From assembly GCA_903924855.1 (NCBI GenBank), contig CAIYCW010000040.1, positions 62,001-126,000 of the forward strand: a stretch of DNA of 64,000 nt, written 5' to 3'. This document shows positions 26,752-35,620 of the stretch, piece after piece. The notes beneath the pieces were generated by a model that was given only the letters and a program-made list of their open reading frames with translations, was not told the DNA's origin and ran no database searches. The stretch's first letter is position 1. Every line of letters starts with the position of its first letter. The translations under genes were made by a program, and so were the position numbers. This DNA comes from an uncultured Rhodospirillales bacterium (lineage in GTDB: Bacteria > Pseudomonadota > Alphaproteobacteria > Acetobacterales > Acetobacteraceae).

Positions 26752-27576
26752 ATGAAATTGCGGGGCCTGGCGGCGTTGGGGTGGCTGTTGGCGGTGGCGG
26801 GGCCGGGCGCGGCGGTGGCACAGCGGATCGAGATGGCCTCGACCGCGATCGCCGATGCGCGGTTTGCCCGCCCGGCGCCGGAGCCGCTCACCGGCGTGCT
26901 GTCTCTGCCCGGCACCGCGGGGCCGTATCCGGTGATCATTCTGCTGCATGGCTGCAACGGGTTGGGCAACGGGTCGGCGATGAACCACTGGGTGGAGCGG
27001 GTGAAGGGCTGGGGCTATGGCGCCTTCGTGCTGGACAGTTTCACCCCGCGCCATGTGCGCAACGTGTGCGCGCCGGCGGATCAGCCGAAGGTGACGGTGG
27101 TGGATCGCGCGGGGGATGTGGTGAACGCGGCCTGGGCGTTGTCGCAGACAGCGGGGGTGGATGGGCGGCGGATCGGGGTGATCGGGTTTTCGCATGGCGG
27201 CGGCACGGCCGCGGTGGTGGCGCGGCGGCCCTTTGTGCAGGCGCATCCAGGCCTGGTGCGGGCGGCGGTGGATTACTATGGCGGCTGCCGGGTGCCGGAA
27301 CTGTATGGCGGGCTGCCGCTGCTGGCGTTGAACGGGACCAGCGATGACTGGGGCAATCCGGCCAGCACATGTGCGGCGTTCGCCTTGGCGGTGGCGGGAC
27401 GTGGTGCCATAGAGAACCACAGCTATGACGGCGTGGTGCATGGGTTCGACAATCCCGATCTGGTGCGGATGCGGGTGGCGTTCGGCCACCGCCTGCAGTT
27501 CGACGCTGTTGCGGCCGCTGACAGCTATGAGCGAACCCGGGCGTTTCTGGATCGGTTTGTCCGGGATGCACGCTGA
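26752..27576 (+). CDS. Secreted dienelactone hydrolase-like protein 1
   Basis: 274 residues with a signal peptide (MKLRGLAALGWLLAVAGPGAAVA). Alpha/beta-hydrolase fold of the dienelactone hydrolase family: oxyanion segment ILLHGCNGLG, nucleophile elbow GFSHGGG, acid in NGTSDDWG and catalytic His in DGVVHGFDNP. It is about 50 residues longer than cytosolic dienelactone hydrolases. The start at 26752 begins the signal peptide; an upstream ATG at 26716 overlaps the promoter of the divergent gene. It is a tandem paralogue of the next gene, so duplication is likely. Substrate is unknown, presumably a periplasmic ester or lactone. Confidence 0.85.
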   Translation: MKLRGLAALGWLLAVAGPGAAVAQRIEMASTAIADARFARPAPEPLTGVLSLPGTAGPYPVIILLHGCNGLGNGSAMNHWVERVKGWGYGAFVLDSFTPRHVRNVCAPADQPKVTVVDRAGDVVNAAWALSQTAGVDGRRIGVIGFSHGGGTAAVVARRPFVQAHPGLVRAAVDYYGGCRVPELYGGLPLLALNGTSDDWGNPASTCAAFALAVAGRGAIENHSYDGVVHGFDNPDLVRMRVAFGHRLQFDAVAAADSYERTRAFLDRFVRDAR

Positions 27577-27663
27577 GGCGGCGTGGCTGAAATCTGTTGC
27601 AGGGCCTGAGGGCGCGGACGCATCGTTGGGTCATCGGTCCTGATTGATGGGGAGGACTACGGC

Positions 27664-28494
27664 ATGAAGCGGATCGTCACAGGCATTGCGGCGGGTCTTG
27701 GGATAGGTCTGCTGCTCGCCGGACCCTGCGCGTTTGCAGGCGAGACGGTGGAGATTGCCACGGTGCAGATCCCGGGTGCCACGGCGCGGCCGTCGCCACG
27801 GCCGATCAGCGGGAGGTTGACCCTGCCCTCCGGCGTGCGGCCGGCGCCGCTTGTGATTTTGCTGCACACCTGTGGCGGGATCGATCGCAACGGGCATCTG
27901 GAGGGCTGGGCGGACCGGCTGGGCGAATGGGGCTATGCGGCGCTGGTGCTGGACAGTTTCACCGCGCGCGGCGTGGCCAATGCCTGTGCCGGCAACAAGA
28001 AGGATTTGGTGACACCGGGCGATCAGGCGGCCGATGCGATCAACGCGGCGCTGGTGTTGTCACGCAATCCGGCGATCGATGCGGGGCGGATCGGGGTGAT
28101 CGGGTTTTCGTTTGGCGGGGCGGCCGCGGTGAATGTGACGCGCAAGGTGTTCCAGAAGGCGCAGCCCGGGCTGATCAAGGCGGCGGTGGCCTATTACGGG
28201 CGCTGCTATGAGGACACCGCCTATGGCGGCATGCCGCTGCTGATGCTGTATGGCGACCGCGATGATTGGGGCGACCCGCCGGGCACCTGCCAGCGTTTCA
28301 TCACGGCGCAGGGCGAGCCGCGCACGATCGAGCGCCATGTCTATCCTGGCGTGTATCATGCGTTCGACCAGACATTCGCCAATCCCGGCAAGGTCCAGGA
28401 AGGGCATCGGATGCAATATGACTATGAGGCGGCCGAGGACAGTTTTCAGCGCACGCGGGTGTTTCTCGACCGCAATCTGAAGGGTGCCCGGTGA
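27664..28494 (+). CDS. Secreted dienelactone hydrolase-like protein 2
   Basis: 276 residues, paralogous to the preceding gene and 87 bases downstream. Signal peptide MKRIVTGIAAGLGIGLLLAGPCAFA. Catalytic elements: LLHTCGGIDRNG, GFSFGGA (Ser nucleophile), YGDRDDWGDPPGTC (acid region) and PGVYHAFDQ (His). Shared landmarks with copy 1 include LVLDSFTxR, AADAINAA and YYGRCYE against YYGGCRVPE. GGGGAGGACTACGGC precedes the ATG. The two may form an operon acting on related extracytoplasmic substrates. Confidence 0.85.
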   Translation: MKRIVTGIAAGLGIGLLLAGPCAFAGETVEIATVQIPGATARPSPRPISGRLTLPSGVRPAPLVILLHTCGGIDRNGHLEGWADRLGEWGYAALVLDSFTARGVANACAGNKKDLVTPGDQAADAINAALVLSRNPAIDAGRIGVIGFSFGGAAAVNVTRKVFQKAQPGLIKAAVAYYGRCYEDTAYGGMPLLMLYGDRDDWGDPPGTCQRFITAQGEPRTIERHVYPGVYHAFDQTFANPGKVQEGHRMQYDYEAAEDSFQRTRVFLDRNLKGAR

Positions 28495-28573
28495 TCAGAG
28501 GGGTTGGCGGTGTTTTATTCTGGCGGGTGATAGGGCGGTGCGCCTTCTGACATAGATTTTTACTGTCATTTCG

Positions 28574-28603
28574 ATGGATTGCTTCGCTTCGCTCGCAATG
28601 ACG
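28574..28603. repeat. CATTGCGAGC-type dispersed repeat, single arm
   Basis: GGATTGCTTCGCTTCGCTCG continuing into CAATGACG matches the arm repeated in inverted orientation at 41336-41424. It lies in the 165-base gap between the hydrolase pair and moaB (convergent). It is internally self-complementary around GCTTCGC. Sequences of this kind are common as intergenic repeats in proteobacteria. Confidence 0.7.
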
Positions 28604-28659
28604 AAGTTTGGATTGTTTGCCGACAGGTGGTGATGGCGGGGCTGATCGGCCGGGTCTGG

Positions 28660-29205
28660 TCAGCCGGCCTTTGGCAGATGCTCCTGCAGGCGGGGCATCA
28701 GTTCGACGAGGTTGCAGGGGCGGTGGCGGTTGTCGAGCTGCCAGACCAGTATGTCGTCCCACGCGTCCTTCACCGCACCGGTGCTGCCGGGGAGGGCGAA
28801 CATGTAGGTGCCGGCGGCGACGCCGCCGATGGCGCGGGACTGGATCGTGGAGGTGCCGATCTTCTGGTAGCTCAGCATGCGAAACAGCTCGCCAAAGCCC
28901 TCGATGGTCTTTTCCAGCACGCGGCCGAAGGCTTCCGGTGTGACATCCCGGCCGGTGATGCCGGTGCCGCCCGAGGTGATGATGACGTCGATCGCGGGAT
29001 CGGCGATCCAGCCACGCAGCTTCGCTTCGATGAGGTCGGCGTCGTCGCGCACGATGTCGCGGGCCATCAGCCTGTGGCCGGCGGCGGTGATGCGTGCGGC
29101 CAGCGTGTCGCCCGAGGTGTCGTTGGTGGCGTTGCGCGTGTCCGACACGGTCAGCACCGCGATGTGGCAGGCGATGAAGGGATGCGTCTCGTCGATACGT
29201 GACAT
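28660..29205 (-). CDS. moaB: Molybdenum cofactor biosynthesis protein B
   Basis: 181 residues. MoaB/Mog-family protein that adenylates molybdopterin before molybdenum insertion. Landmarks: IAVLTVSDTRN near the start, IITSGGTGITGRDVTPEA with the conserved GGTG loop, and MFALPGSTGAVKDAWDDIL. The start at 29205 (MSRIDETHPF) has GAGGA upstream; a longer frame to 29322 overlaps the upstream gene and is not credible. Molybdenum-cofactor partners are not in the window. Confidence 0.93.
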   Translation of the reverse strand: MSRIDETHPFIACHIAVLTVSDTRNATNDTSGDTLAARITAAGHRLMARDIVRDDADLIEAKLRGWIADPAIDVIITSGGTGITGRDVTPEAFGRVLEKTIEGFGELFRMLSYQKIGTSTIQSRAIGGVAAGTYMFALPGSTGAVKDAWDDILVWQLDNRHRPCNLVELMPRLQEHLPKAG

Positions 29206-29257
29206 GGCGTGTCCTCGCCGGACCGTCTGGTTTCGCCGGCGCGACGGGCGGGGGCGG

Positions 29258-31120
29258 TCAGTTGCTGGCGGTCTGGGTTTCGAGCTTATGATAGCGCGGC
29301 CAATCGCCGGCTGCGAGTTCATCCAGGCTCGGTGTGGGCAGCTTCATCCTGGTTGCATAGATCCAGGTGTAGGTGAGGGCGCGCGGGACGAAACCGCGGG
29401 TCTCATCGATGGGGATCGCCTCGATGAACAGCAGCGGGTCGCCCATGTCCCGCACGGATGGGCCCCATTTGGTGAAGTTGCCGGGGCCGCTGTTGTAGGA
29501 GGCGAGCAGCTTCAGCAGATCGCCGCCGACCGCTTCGTGCTGTGCGAGGTAGGCGACGTAGCGCTGGCCGAGATCGAGGTTGACGCCCGGATCGCGCAGG
29601 CTGCCGCGCAGCGTGCCGTTGGGCTCGCGCCCGGTGAGGAAGCTTGCGGTGTCCGGCATGATCTGCATCAGCCCAGTGGCGCCAGCGCCGGAGATCAATG
29701 CTGTGTCGAAATTGGATTCGGTGCGGGCGATGCCGTAGACCATCGCGGGATCGACATGAAAACCGCCATTGGGGGACAGGCGCGGCAGCGGGAAGCGAGT
29801 GGCGTCCCGCGGTTGGCTGTCGTTGGATTCGACGAGATCGGCGAGCTGGGCGGCGAGTGGCAGCAGCCCTGCCTGTTTCGCCACCAGCATGATGGCGCGG
29901 CCGAGATCGGGGCGGGAGGTGGCGGCGGGCCAGAGCTGGCGCAGCTCGGCCTCGGCGCGCTGGGTTTCGCCCACCTGCAGCAAAGCGAAGGCGCGCATGC
30001 CTTCGGGTGTGGCGGACACAGCGTCCAGATCGGCGATGGTCAGCACGTCCCGCGCATCGCCGCCGCCGATGGCGAAACCGTAGCCCAGGCCCAGCACGCG
30101 GCGTGCGAGGAAGCCGTAGAAGGTGCGCGGTTCGGCGGCGGCGCGCTGCATGGCGCTGCGATAGGCGCCGGCGTGGCCGGTGCGCAGCTGGGCGCGGGCG
30201 GCCCAGAAGGCGGTGGCGCTGCGCAGGGCGGAGGTGGTGAGCTCGGCGCGGGAGGCGGCGTCGAACATGGCGCGGGCGAGTTCGATGCGGCCCATCCGCC
30301 AGGCGGCGAGACCGGCCATCTGGCCGGCGAGGGCGGAGGCCGGGCAGGACTCCGCGCGGCAGAGCGCCATGCCGGTGAAGCCGAGTTCGTAGGCCTCGGC
30401 ATCGCGGTTGAGGGTGAAGAGGATCTGTGCGGCCTCCCCCCGCAGTTGGGAGGCGTAAGGCGGGGCGATGTTGGGCTGGCCGGCCAGCACCTTCTCGACG
30501 GCGGCCGGCCCGCCGCGGCGTGCGGCCTCGGCCACCGAACGGTCGAGTGCAGCGTTGCGGCTGAGGGTGAAGCTGGCGGGTTCCGATTCCTCGGGCACCG
30601 GGCCGAGCGGCGCGCCCTGGTCGAGCGGCAGGGCCAGCTGGGCTGGTGCCGGCGGCCGCGCGGCGTTGGCGGGCAGGCGGGTCAGCAGCAGGGTGTAGAT
30701 GGCGCGGGCATCCGGCAGTTCGGCGTAGCTGGACAGCCAGGCGGACAGCTCGTCTGCCGGCGGCCTTGTGAAGCGCGACAGATAGCGCTGCGCCAGGACA
30801 TGGCCGAGCATGGCGTGGGTGAGCGGTTGCGTGCTGTCCAGATTGCTGACCTCGCGCGCGGCGCGGTCCATCTCGCCTTGCGATTGCAGGGCGAAGATAC
30901 GGCGCAGCCGTGCTGCCTCCGACGGGGGGAGCGGCTGTGGCAGGGTGATGCCGTCAGCACCGCGCGGGTCCAATCTGGGGACCGCGAACGCCGTGTCGTC
31001 ATTCACCGATATGGTCTGTGCGTCCACCCTCGTGACCGAAGCGCCGGCCAGAATTGCCGCCCCTGCCAGGAAGGCACGGGTGACAGGAAGGCGGGAGAAC
31101 GCGGATTCGAACCCTCGCAT
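29258..31120 (-). CDS. Soluble lytic murein transglycosylase
   Basis: 620 residues. Signal peptide region RAFLAGAAILAGASVTRVDA, then a long alpha-superhelical (TPR-like, U-domain) region typical of Slt70, and a C-terminal SLT domain. The catalytic Glu is in GIARTESNFD, followed by GATGLMQIMPDTA and LLASYNSGPGNFTKW. It cleaves the peptidoglycan glycan strand to 1,6-anhydromuropeptides in the periplasm. The ATG at 31120 is preferred over a TTG 12 codons upstream. It sits upstream of moaB on the same strand with a 52-base gap. Confidence 0.92.
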   Translation of the reverse strand: MRGFESAFSRLPVTRAFLAGAAILAGASVTRVDAQTISVNDDTAFAVPRLDPRGADGITLPQPLPPSEAARLRRIFALQSQGEMDRAAREVSNLDSTQPLTHAMLGHVLAQRYLSRFTRPPADELSAWLSSYAELPDARAIYTLLLTRLPANAARPPAPAQLALPLDQGAPLGPVPEESEPASFTLSRNAALDRSVAEAARRGGPAAVEKVLAGQPNIAPPYASQLRGEAAQILFTLNRDAEAYELGFTGMALCRAESCPASALAGQMAGLAAWRMGRIELARAMFDAASRAELTTSALRSATAFWAARAQLRTGHAGAYRSAMQRAAAEPRTFYGFLARRVLGLGYGFAIGGGDARDVLTIADLDAVSATPEGMRAFALLQVGETQRAEAELRQLWPAATSRPDLGRAIMLVAKQAGLLPLAAQLADLVESNDSQPRDATRFPLPRLSPNGGFHVDPAMVYGIARTESNFDTALISGAGATGLMQIMPDTASFLTGREPNGTLRGSLRDPGVNLDLGQRYVAYLAQHEAVGGDLLKLLASYNSGPGNFTKWGPSVRDMGDPLLFIEAIPIDETRGFVPRALTYTWIYATRMKLPTPSLDELAAGDWPRYHKLETQTASN

Positions 31121-31331
31121 GACATTTGTGCTACAGAGAGTTTTGGCCCGATGCAACCCAAACTGACGAGACGCATCTCAGGATTGCGACATGTGCGGGA
31201 AATCTGGTTGCGTATCAAGGCGATAGGGTCGCATTAAAAAAATTTGAGCAGTCAGTTTAACGGCATAGTAACTTGTACTTATGCATCCGGATTTTGTTGG
31301 AAGAAGCGTTTTTATATCAACGCCCTGACCA

Positions 31332-32099
31332 TCATTGTTCCAGAGCCTGCCGCAATGCGACAAGATCCTGCCACATTTCGCGTTTCGCCCCTGGATTGCG
31401 CAGCAGATAGGCCGGATGCAGCATCGCAAGGGCGGGGATCGGGGCGGCAAGACCGGGCACGTCCACCGTGGCCCAGCGGCCGCGCAGGCGGGTGATGCCG
31501 GATTTGGATCCGAGCAGGGATTGGGCCGCGATGCCGCCCAGCAGCACCAGGCGCTGCGGCCGGACGAGGGCGATATGGCGCATCAGGAAGGGCCGGCAGA
31601 GCAGGATTTCGCTGTCCGTCGGGTTGCGGTTGCCGGGTGGGCGCCAGGGCACGATGTTGGTGATCAGGAAGTTTGTGCGGTCGAGGCCGATGCTGGCCAG
31701 CATGCGGTCCAGGAACTGGCCGGAGGGGCCGACGAAGGGCTTGCCCATGCGGTCCTCCTCCGCCCCCGGCGCCTCACCGATCAGCATCAGGCCGGAGTCC
31801 GGGTTGCCGTCGGCGAATACCAGTTGGGTTGCGGTGGTGGAGAGGGCGCAGCCATCGAAGCTCTCCATCGCCTGGCGCAGCTCCTCCAGTGTGCGGGCCT
31901 GATCGGCCAGGGTCTGGGCGCGCAGCTGGGCCGGGATCTCGGGCGCGCGCGCGGCGGGGCGCGGTGCTGGCGTCTCCGGCAGGGAGGCGGATTGCTGCGG
32001 CCTTGGCGCGCGCAGCACCAGCCGGTCGATCGGCTGATCGTCCAGCGCCTCGTCCGCCCCGTAGGCAATCTGCAGCATCAAAGCGGAAAGATCGTCCAT
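31332..32099 (-). CDS. Uracil-DNA glycosylase, family 4-like
   Basis: 255 residues. The glycosylase core has motif 1 GEAPGAEEDRMGKPFVGPSGQ-like residues (the GEAPG-x-x-ED pattern of family 4), ITNIVPWRPPGNRNPT, and motif 2 HPAYLLRNP. It removes uracil from deaminated DNA. Classical family 4 enzymes carry four Cys ligands for a 4Fe-4S cluster; only two (FDGC and LLCRPF) are obvious here. The N-terminal 75 residues are Pro/Ala-rich and probably disordered. The start at 32099 (MDDLSALM) is chosen; an upstream start at 32177 would overlap the divergent gene. Confidence 0.9.
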   Translation of the reverse strand: MDDLSALMLQIAYGADEALDDQPIDRLVLRAPRPQQSASLPETPAPRPAARAPEIPAQLRAQTLADQARTLEELRQAMESFDGCALSTTATQLVFADGNPDSGLMLIGEAPGAEEDRMGKPFVGPSGQFLDRMLASIGLDRTNFLITNIVPWRPPGNRNPTDSEILLCRPFLMRHIALVRPQRLVLLGGIAAQSLLGSKSGITRLRGRWATVDVPGLAAPIPALAMLHPAYLLRNPGAKREMWQDLVALRQALEQ

Positions 32100-32197
32100 G
32101 CCCCATGGTTCCCGGTGGAAGGCTTTTGCGCAACCGCCAGTTTGTCCGTAATTTCGCCGCTCCCCGCCTGCAGACAAGACGGGGCGCGCTGTGGGGG

Positions 32198-33832
32198 ATG
32201 AGGATGCGTTCGGATCGCGAGCAGATGGCGTTTGATGTGGTGATCGTGGGGGCGGGCCCGTCCGGGCTTGCGGCCGCGATCCGCCTCAAACAGCTCAGCC
32301 CCGAGGCCACGATCTGCGTGGTGGAGAAAGGCGCTGAGGTGGGCGCGCATATCCTGTCGGGGGCGGTGATCGAGCCGCGCGCGCTGGATGAGCTGCTGCC
32401 GGGCTGGCGGCAGATGGACCCGCCCGAGTTCACCGCCCCCAGCGAGGACCGGTTTCTCTATCTCACGGCGCAGCGCGCCTATCGGCTGCCGACGCCGCCG
32501 CAGATGCACAACCATGGCAATCTGATCGGCTCGCTGGGCAATCTGTGCCGGTTTCTGGGCGCTCAGGCGGAGGCGCTGGGGGTTGAGATCTATCCGGGCT
32601 TTGCCGCGGCCGAGCTGCTGGTGGAGGCGGATCGGGTGGTCGGCATCGCCACCGGCGATATGGGGGTGTCGCGCGGCGGCGAACACTCCGCCCAGTTTCA
32701 GCCCGGCATGGAGCTGCGCGCGACCTACACGATCTTTGCCGAGGGTTGCCGTGGCAGCCTGACCAAGCAGCTCTTCGAGCGCTTCGCCCTGCGCGATGGC
32801 TGCGACGTGCAGACCTATGGGCTGGGCATCAAGGAGCTGTGGGAGATCCCGGCCGCCCAGCATCGTCCCGGTGCCATCACCCACACGATCGGCTGGCCGG
32901 TGGACGGCGCGACCTATGGCGGTTCGTGGCTGTATCACTGGGGGGACAACCTGGTCTCCTACGGCTATGTGGTGGGGCTGGATTACCGCAACCCGCATCT
33001 GTCCCCGTTCGAGGAGATGCAGCGGCTCAAGCTGCATCCGGCGATGAAGCCGCATTTCGAGGGTGGGCGGCGCATCGCCTATGGCGCGCGGGCGCTGTCT
33101 GAAGGCGGGCTGCAGTCGCTGCCGAAGCTCACCTTCCCGGGCGGGTGCCTGGTGGGGGACACGGCGGGGTTCCTCAACGTGCCGAAGATCAAGGGCACCC
33201 ACACGGCGATGAAATCCGGCATGCTGGCGGCCGAGGCGGTGGCGCGGGGGCTGGCGGCGGACAGCCCGGCCGAGCCCGTCGCCTACACCGAGCTGTTCCG
33301 CGCCAGCTGGCTGGCGGACGAGCTGCACGCCGTGCGCAACATCCGCCCGGGCTTTGCCAGATTCGGCCTGTGGGGCGGGCTGCTGAACGCCGCACTCGAC
33401 ACCTATGCGTTTCGCGGCAAGGCGCCCTGGACGCTGCATCACCCGCATGCCGACCATGAAGGTCTGCAGGAGGCGGAAACCGCCCCCGCCATCGCCTATC
33501 CGAAGCCGGATGGCGTGATCACCTTCGATCGGCTGTCCTCGGTGTTCATCAGCAACACCAACCATGCCGAGGATCAGCCGGTGCATCTGCGGCTGCGCGA
33601 GCCGGCGCGGGCGATTGCGGTGAACTGGGAGCGGTATCGGAGCCCCGAGACGCGTTACTGTCCGGCCGGCGTGTATGAGATCGTCGGCGCCGACCAGGGC
33701 ACCCCTGCCCTGCAGATCAACGCGCAGAACTGCGTGCACTGCAAAACCTGCGACATCAAGGATCCCACCCAGAATATCGACTGGGTGACGCCGGAAGGTG
33801 GCGGCGGGCCGGTCTATCCGGGTGGAATGTAG
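32198..33832 (+). CDS. Electron transfer flavoprotein-ubiquinone oxidoreductase
   Basis: About 544 residues. Membrane-associated flavo-iron-sulfur enzyme passing electrons from ETF (fatty/amino acid oxidation) to ubiquinone. The FAD-binding motif is VVIVGAGPSGLAAAIRL near the N-terminus, the quinone-binding region includes GGLQSLPKLTFPGG, and the C-terminal 4Fe-4S ligands are in YCPAGVYE and QNCVHCKTCDIKDP. Length and domain order equal the family norm. ATGs at 32198, 32204 and 32225 are all possible starts; GGGGG precedes the first two. ETF subunit genes are not adjacent. Confidence 0.94.
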   Translation: MRMRSDREQMAFDVVIVGAGPSGLAAAIRLKQLSPEATICVVEKGAEVGAHILSGAVIEPRALDELLPGWRQMDPPEFTAPSEDRFLYLTAQRAYRLPTPPQMHNHGNLIGSLGNLCRFLGAQAEALGVEIYPGFAAAELLVEADRVVGIATGDMGVSRGGEHSAQFQPGMELRATYTIFAEGCRGSLTKQLFERFALRDGCDVQTYGLGIKELWEIPAAQHRPGAITHTIGWPVDGATYGGSWLYHWGDNLVSYGYVVGLDYRNPHLSPFEEMQRLKLHPAMKPHFEGGRRIAYGARALSEGGLQSLPKLTFPGGCLVGDTAGFLNVPKIKGTHTAMKSGMLAAEAVARGLAADSPAEPVAYTELFRASWLADELHAVRNIRPGFARFGLWGGLLNAALDTYAFRGKAPWTLHHPHADHEGLQEAETAPAIAYPKPDGVITFDRLSSVFISNTNHAEDQPVHLRLREPARAIAVNWERYRSPETRYCPAGVYEIVGADQGTPALQINAQNCVHCKTCDIKDPTQNIDWVTPEGGGGPVYPGGM

Positions 33833-33911
33833 GTAACAACCATGCGCCTGGCTCTTTTTCCGCCCGGGTGCGACACCAAAGTAACGTGAGCCGCTTTTGT
33901 CAGGAACCTGC

Positions 33912-35618
33912 ATGTCCGTCCTTCCCCGCCTGCGTCGCGTCACCCTGCTCACCCTGACGCTGCTGTCCTCCTGTGCGGCGACGCAGCCTGGCGGCGGTGA
34001 CAGCGCCCATGCCGAGACCGCGCGGCTGGAGGTGAGCGGGGCGAGCGGGGCCTATCTGTCCGGCCGGACGGCCGAGGCGGAGGGTGAGCTGGGCCTGGCC
34101 GCCGATCTGTTCCTGGCCGGGCTGAAGATCGACCCGTCCAGCCCGGAATTGCTGCGCGAGGCGTTCATCACCAGCCTGCTGTCCGGCCGTGGCGAGGCGG
34201 TGACGCTTGCGCGGCGCATGCAGACCAATGTCGCGGCGCAGCTGCTGCTGGCCAATGCGGATGCGAAGGATGGGCGCTGGTCCTCCGCCGAGAACCGGCT
34301 GTCCGCCATCGTGCGGCAGGGGCCGGTGCAGGTGCTGCAGCCGCTGCTGGTGGCCTGGGCGCAGTTCGGCGGCGGGCGCGTGGATGCGGCGCTGGCGACC
34401 CTGACCCCGCTGGCGGAGGGCCAGCGCTTCCGCGGCGCCTATGCGCTGCATGCGGCGCTGATTGCCGACCTTGCCGGGCGCAAGCCGGAGGCGGAGAGAT
34501 TCTACCGCATCGCGCAGACCGACTCCGGCGGGGTGAACCTGCAGATGGCCCGCATGCTGGCCAGCTGGCAGGCGCGCAACGGCCACGTGGCGGAGGCGCA
34601 GCAGACGCTGAACACGCTGCAGGATCAGGCGCCGGATGTGGCGATCGCGGTGCCCGCGCTGTACAACGCCTCCAGCAAGCCAATGGTGCGCAACGCGCTC
34701 GATGGCATGGCGGAGGCCTATCTCGCCTTTGGCGCGGCGTTGCGCGGCCAGGAGGGTGGCGCCGATCAGGCCGTGTTGATGCTGCGCCTGGGGCTTGATC
34801 TGAGGCCGGATCTGACCATGGCGCGGCTGATCAGCAGCGACATCCTCGATGCCGCCCATCACGAGGCCGGCGCACTTGCCATGCTCAACCCGGTGGCGGA
34901 GGACGATCCGCTGATCGCCGTGGTGCGGCTGCGCCAGGCGGCTTTGTCCGCCCGGGTCGGCCAGGTGGATGCCGCTCTGTCACTGCTCGACAAGGTCTCC
35001 GCCGCCTATCCGACGCGGCCCGATCCGTGGTCGATGCGCGGCGATCTGCTGCGCGACGGCAAGCGCTTCGCCGAGGCGGTGACCGCCTACAGCACCGCGA
35101 TCCAGCTGCGCGGCAAGCCTGATCGCAGCGACTGGCCGCTCTATTACCAGCGCGGCATCGCCTATGACCGCTCGGGCGACTGGCCGCATGCCGAGGCCGA
35201 TCTGCAGCACGCGTTGCAGCTCTCCCCCGATGAGCCCTTCGTGCTGAACTATCTTGGCTATTCCTGGACCGAGCACGGCGAGAACCTGACCAAGGCGCGC
35301 CAGATGATCGAGCGCGCGGTGGCGCTGCGCCCGGATGACGGCGCCATCGTCGACAGCCTGGGCTGGGTGGCGCTGCGCCAGAACGACACCAAGGGCGCCG
35401 TGCGGCTGCTGCAGCGCGCCGTGGAGCTGGAATCGGGCGATTCGACGGTGAATATGCATCTGGGCGACGCCTATTGGGCGGTGGGCCGCAAGCTGGAGGC
35501 GCAGTTCCAATGGCGCCGCGCGCTCACGCTCAACCCCGAGCCGGAGGATCTGCCCAAGCTGCAGGCCAAGCTGCGCGAGAGCGAGGCCGCCCTGGGCAAT
35601 CTGCCGGCCAAACCCTGA
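33912..35618 (+). CDS. TPR-repeat outer-membrane lipoprotein
   Basis: 568 residues. The N-terminus is a lipoprotein signal with lipobox LSSC (residue about 22), followed by Gln/Pro/Gly and then about ten tetratricopeptide-like helical repeats, for example RPDPWSMRGDLLRDGKRFAEAV and WPHAEADLQHALQLSPDEPFVLNYLG. AGGAACCTGC precedes the ATG at 33912. It ends 2 bases before the ispE start, a gene pairing common in alphaproteobacteria. The role is presumably scaffolding in the envelope; no specific function is established. Confidence 0.87.
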   Translation: MSVLPRLRRVTLLTLTLLSSCAATQPGGGDSAHAETARLEVSGASGAYLSGRTAEAEGELGLAADLFLAGLKIDPSSPELLREAFITSLLSGRGEAVTLARRMQTNVAAQLLLANADAKDGRWSSAENRLSAIVRQGPVQVLQPLLVAWAQFGGGRVDAALATLTPLAEGQRFRGAYALHAALIADLAGRKPEAERFYRIAQTDSGGVNLQMARMLASWQARNGHVAEAQQTLNTLQDQAPDVAIAVPALYNASSKPMVRNALDGMAEAYLAFGAALRGQEGGADQAVLMLRLGLDLRPDLTMARLISSDILDAAHHEAGALAMLNPVAEDDPLIAVVRLRQAALSARVGQVDAALSLLDKVSAAYPTRPDPWSMRGDLLRDGKRFAEAVTAYSTAIQLRGKPDRSDWPLYYQRGIAYDRSGDWPHAEADLQHALQLSPDEPFVLNYLGYSWTEHGENLTKARQMIERAVALRPDDGAIVDSLGWVALRQNDTKGAVRLLQRAVELESGDSTVNMHLGDAYWAVGRKLEAQFQWRRALTLNPEPEDLPKLQAKLRESEAALGNLPAKP

Positions 35619-35620
35619 TC

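Noticed and set aside
28877..31237. 786-codon rightward open frame opposite moaB and the lytic transglycosylase
   Set aside because: Antisense shadow. Both leftward genes have clear catalytic motifs and ribosome-binding sites.
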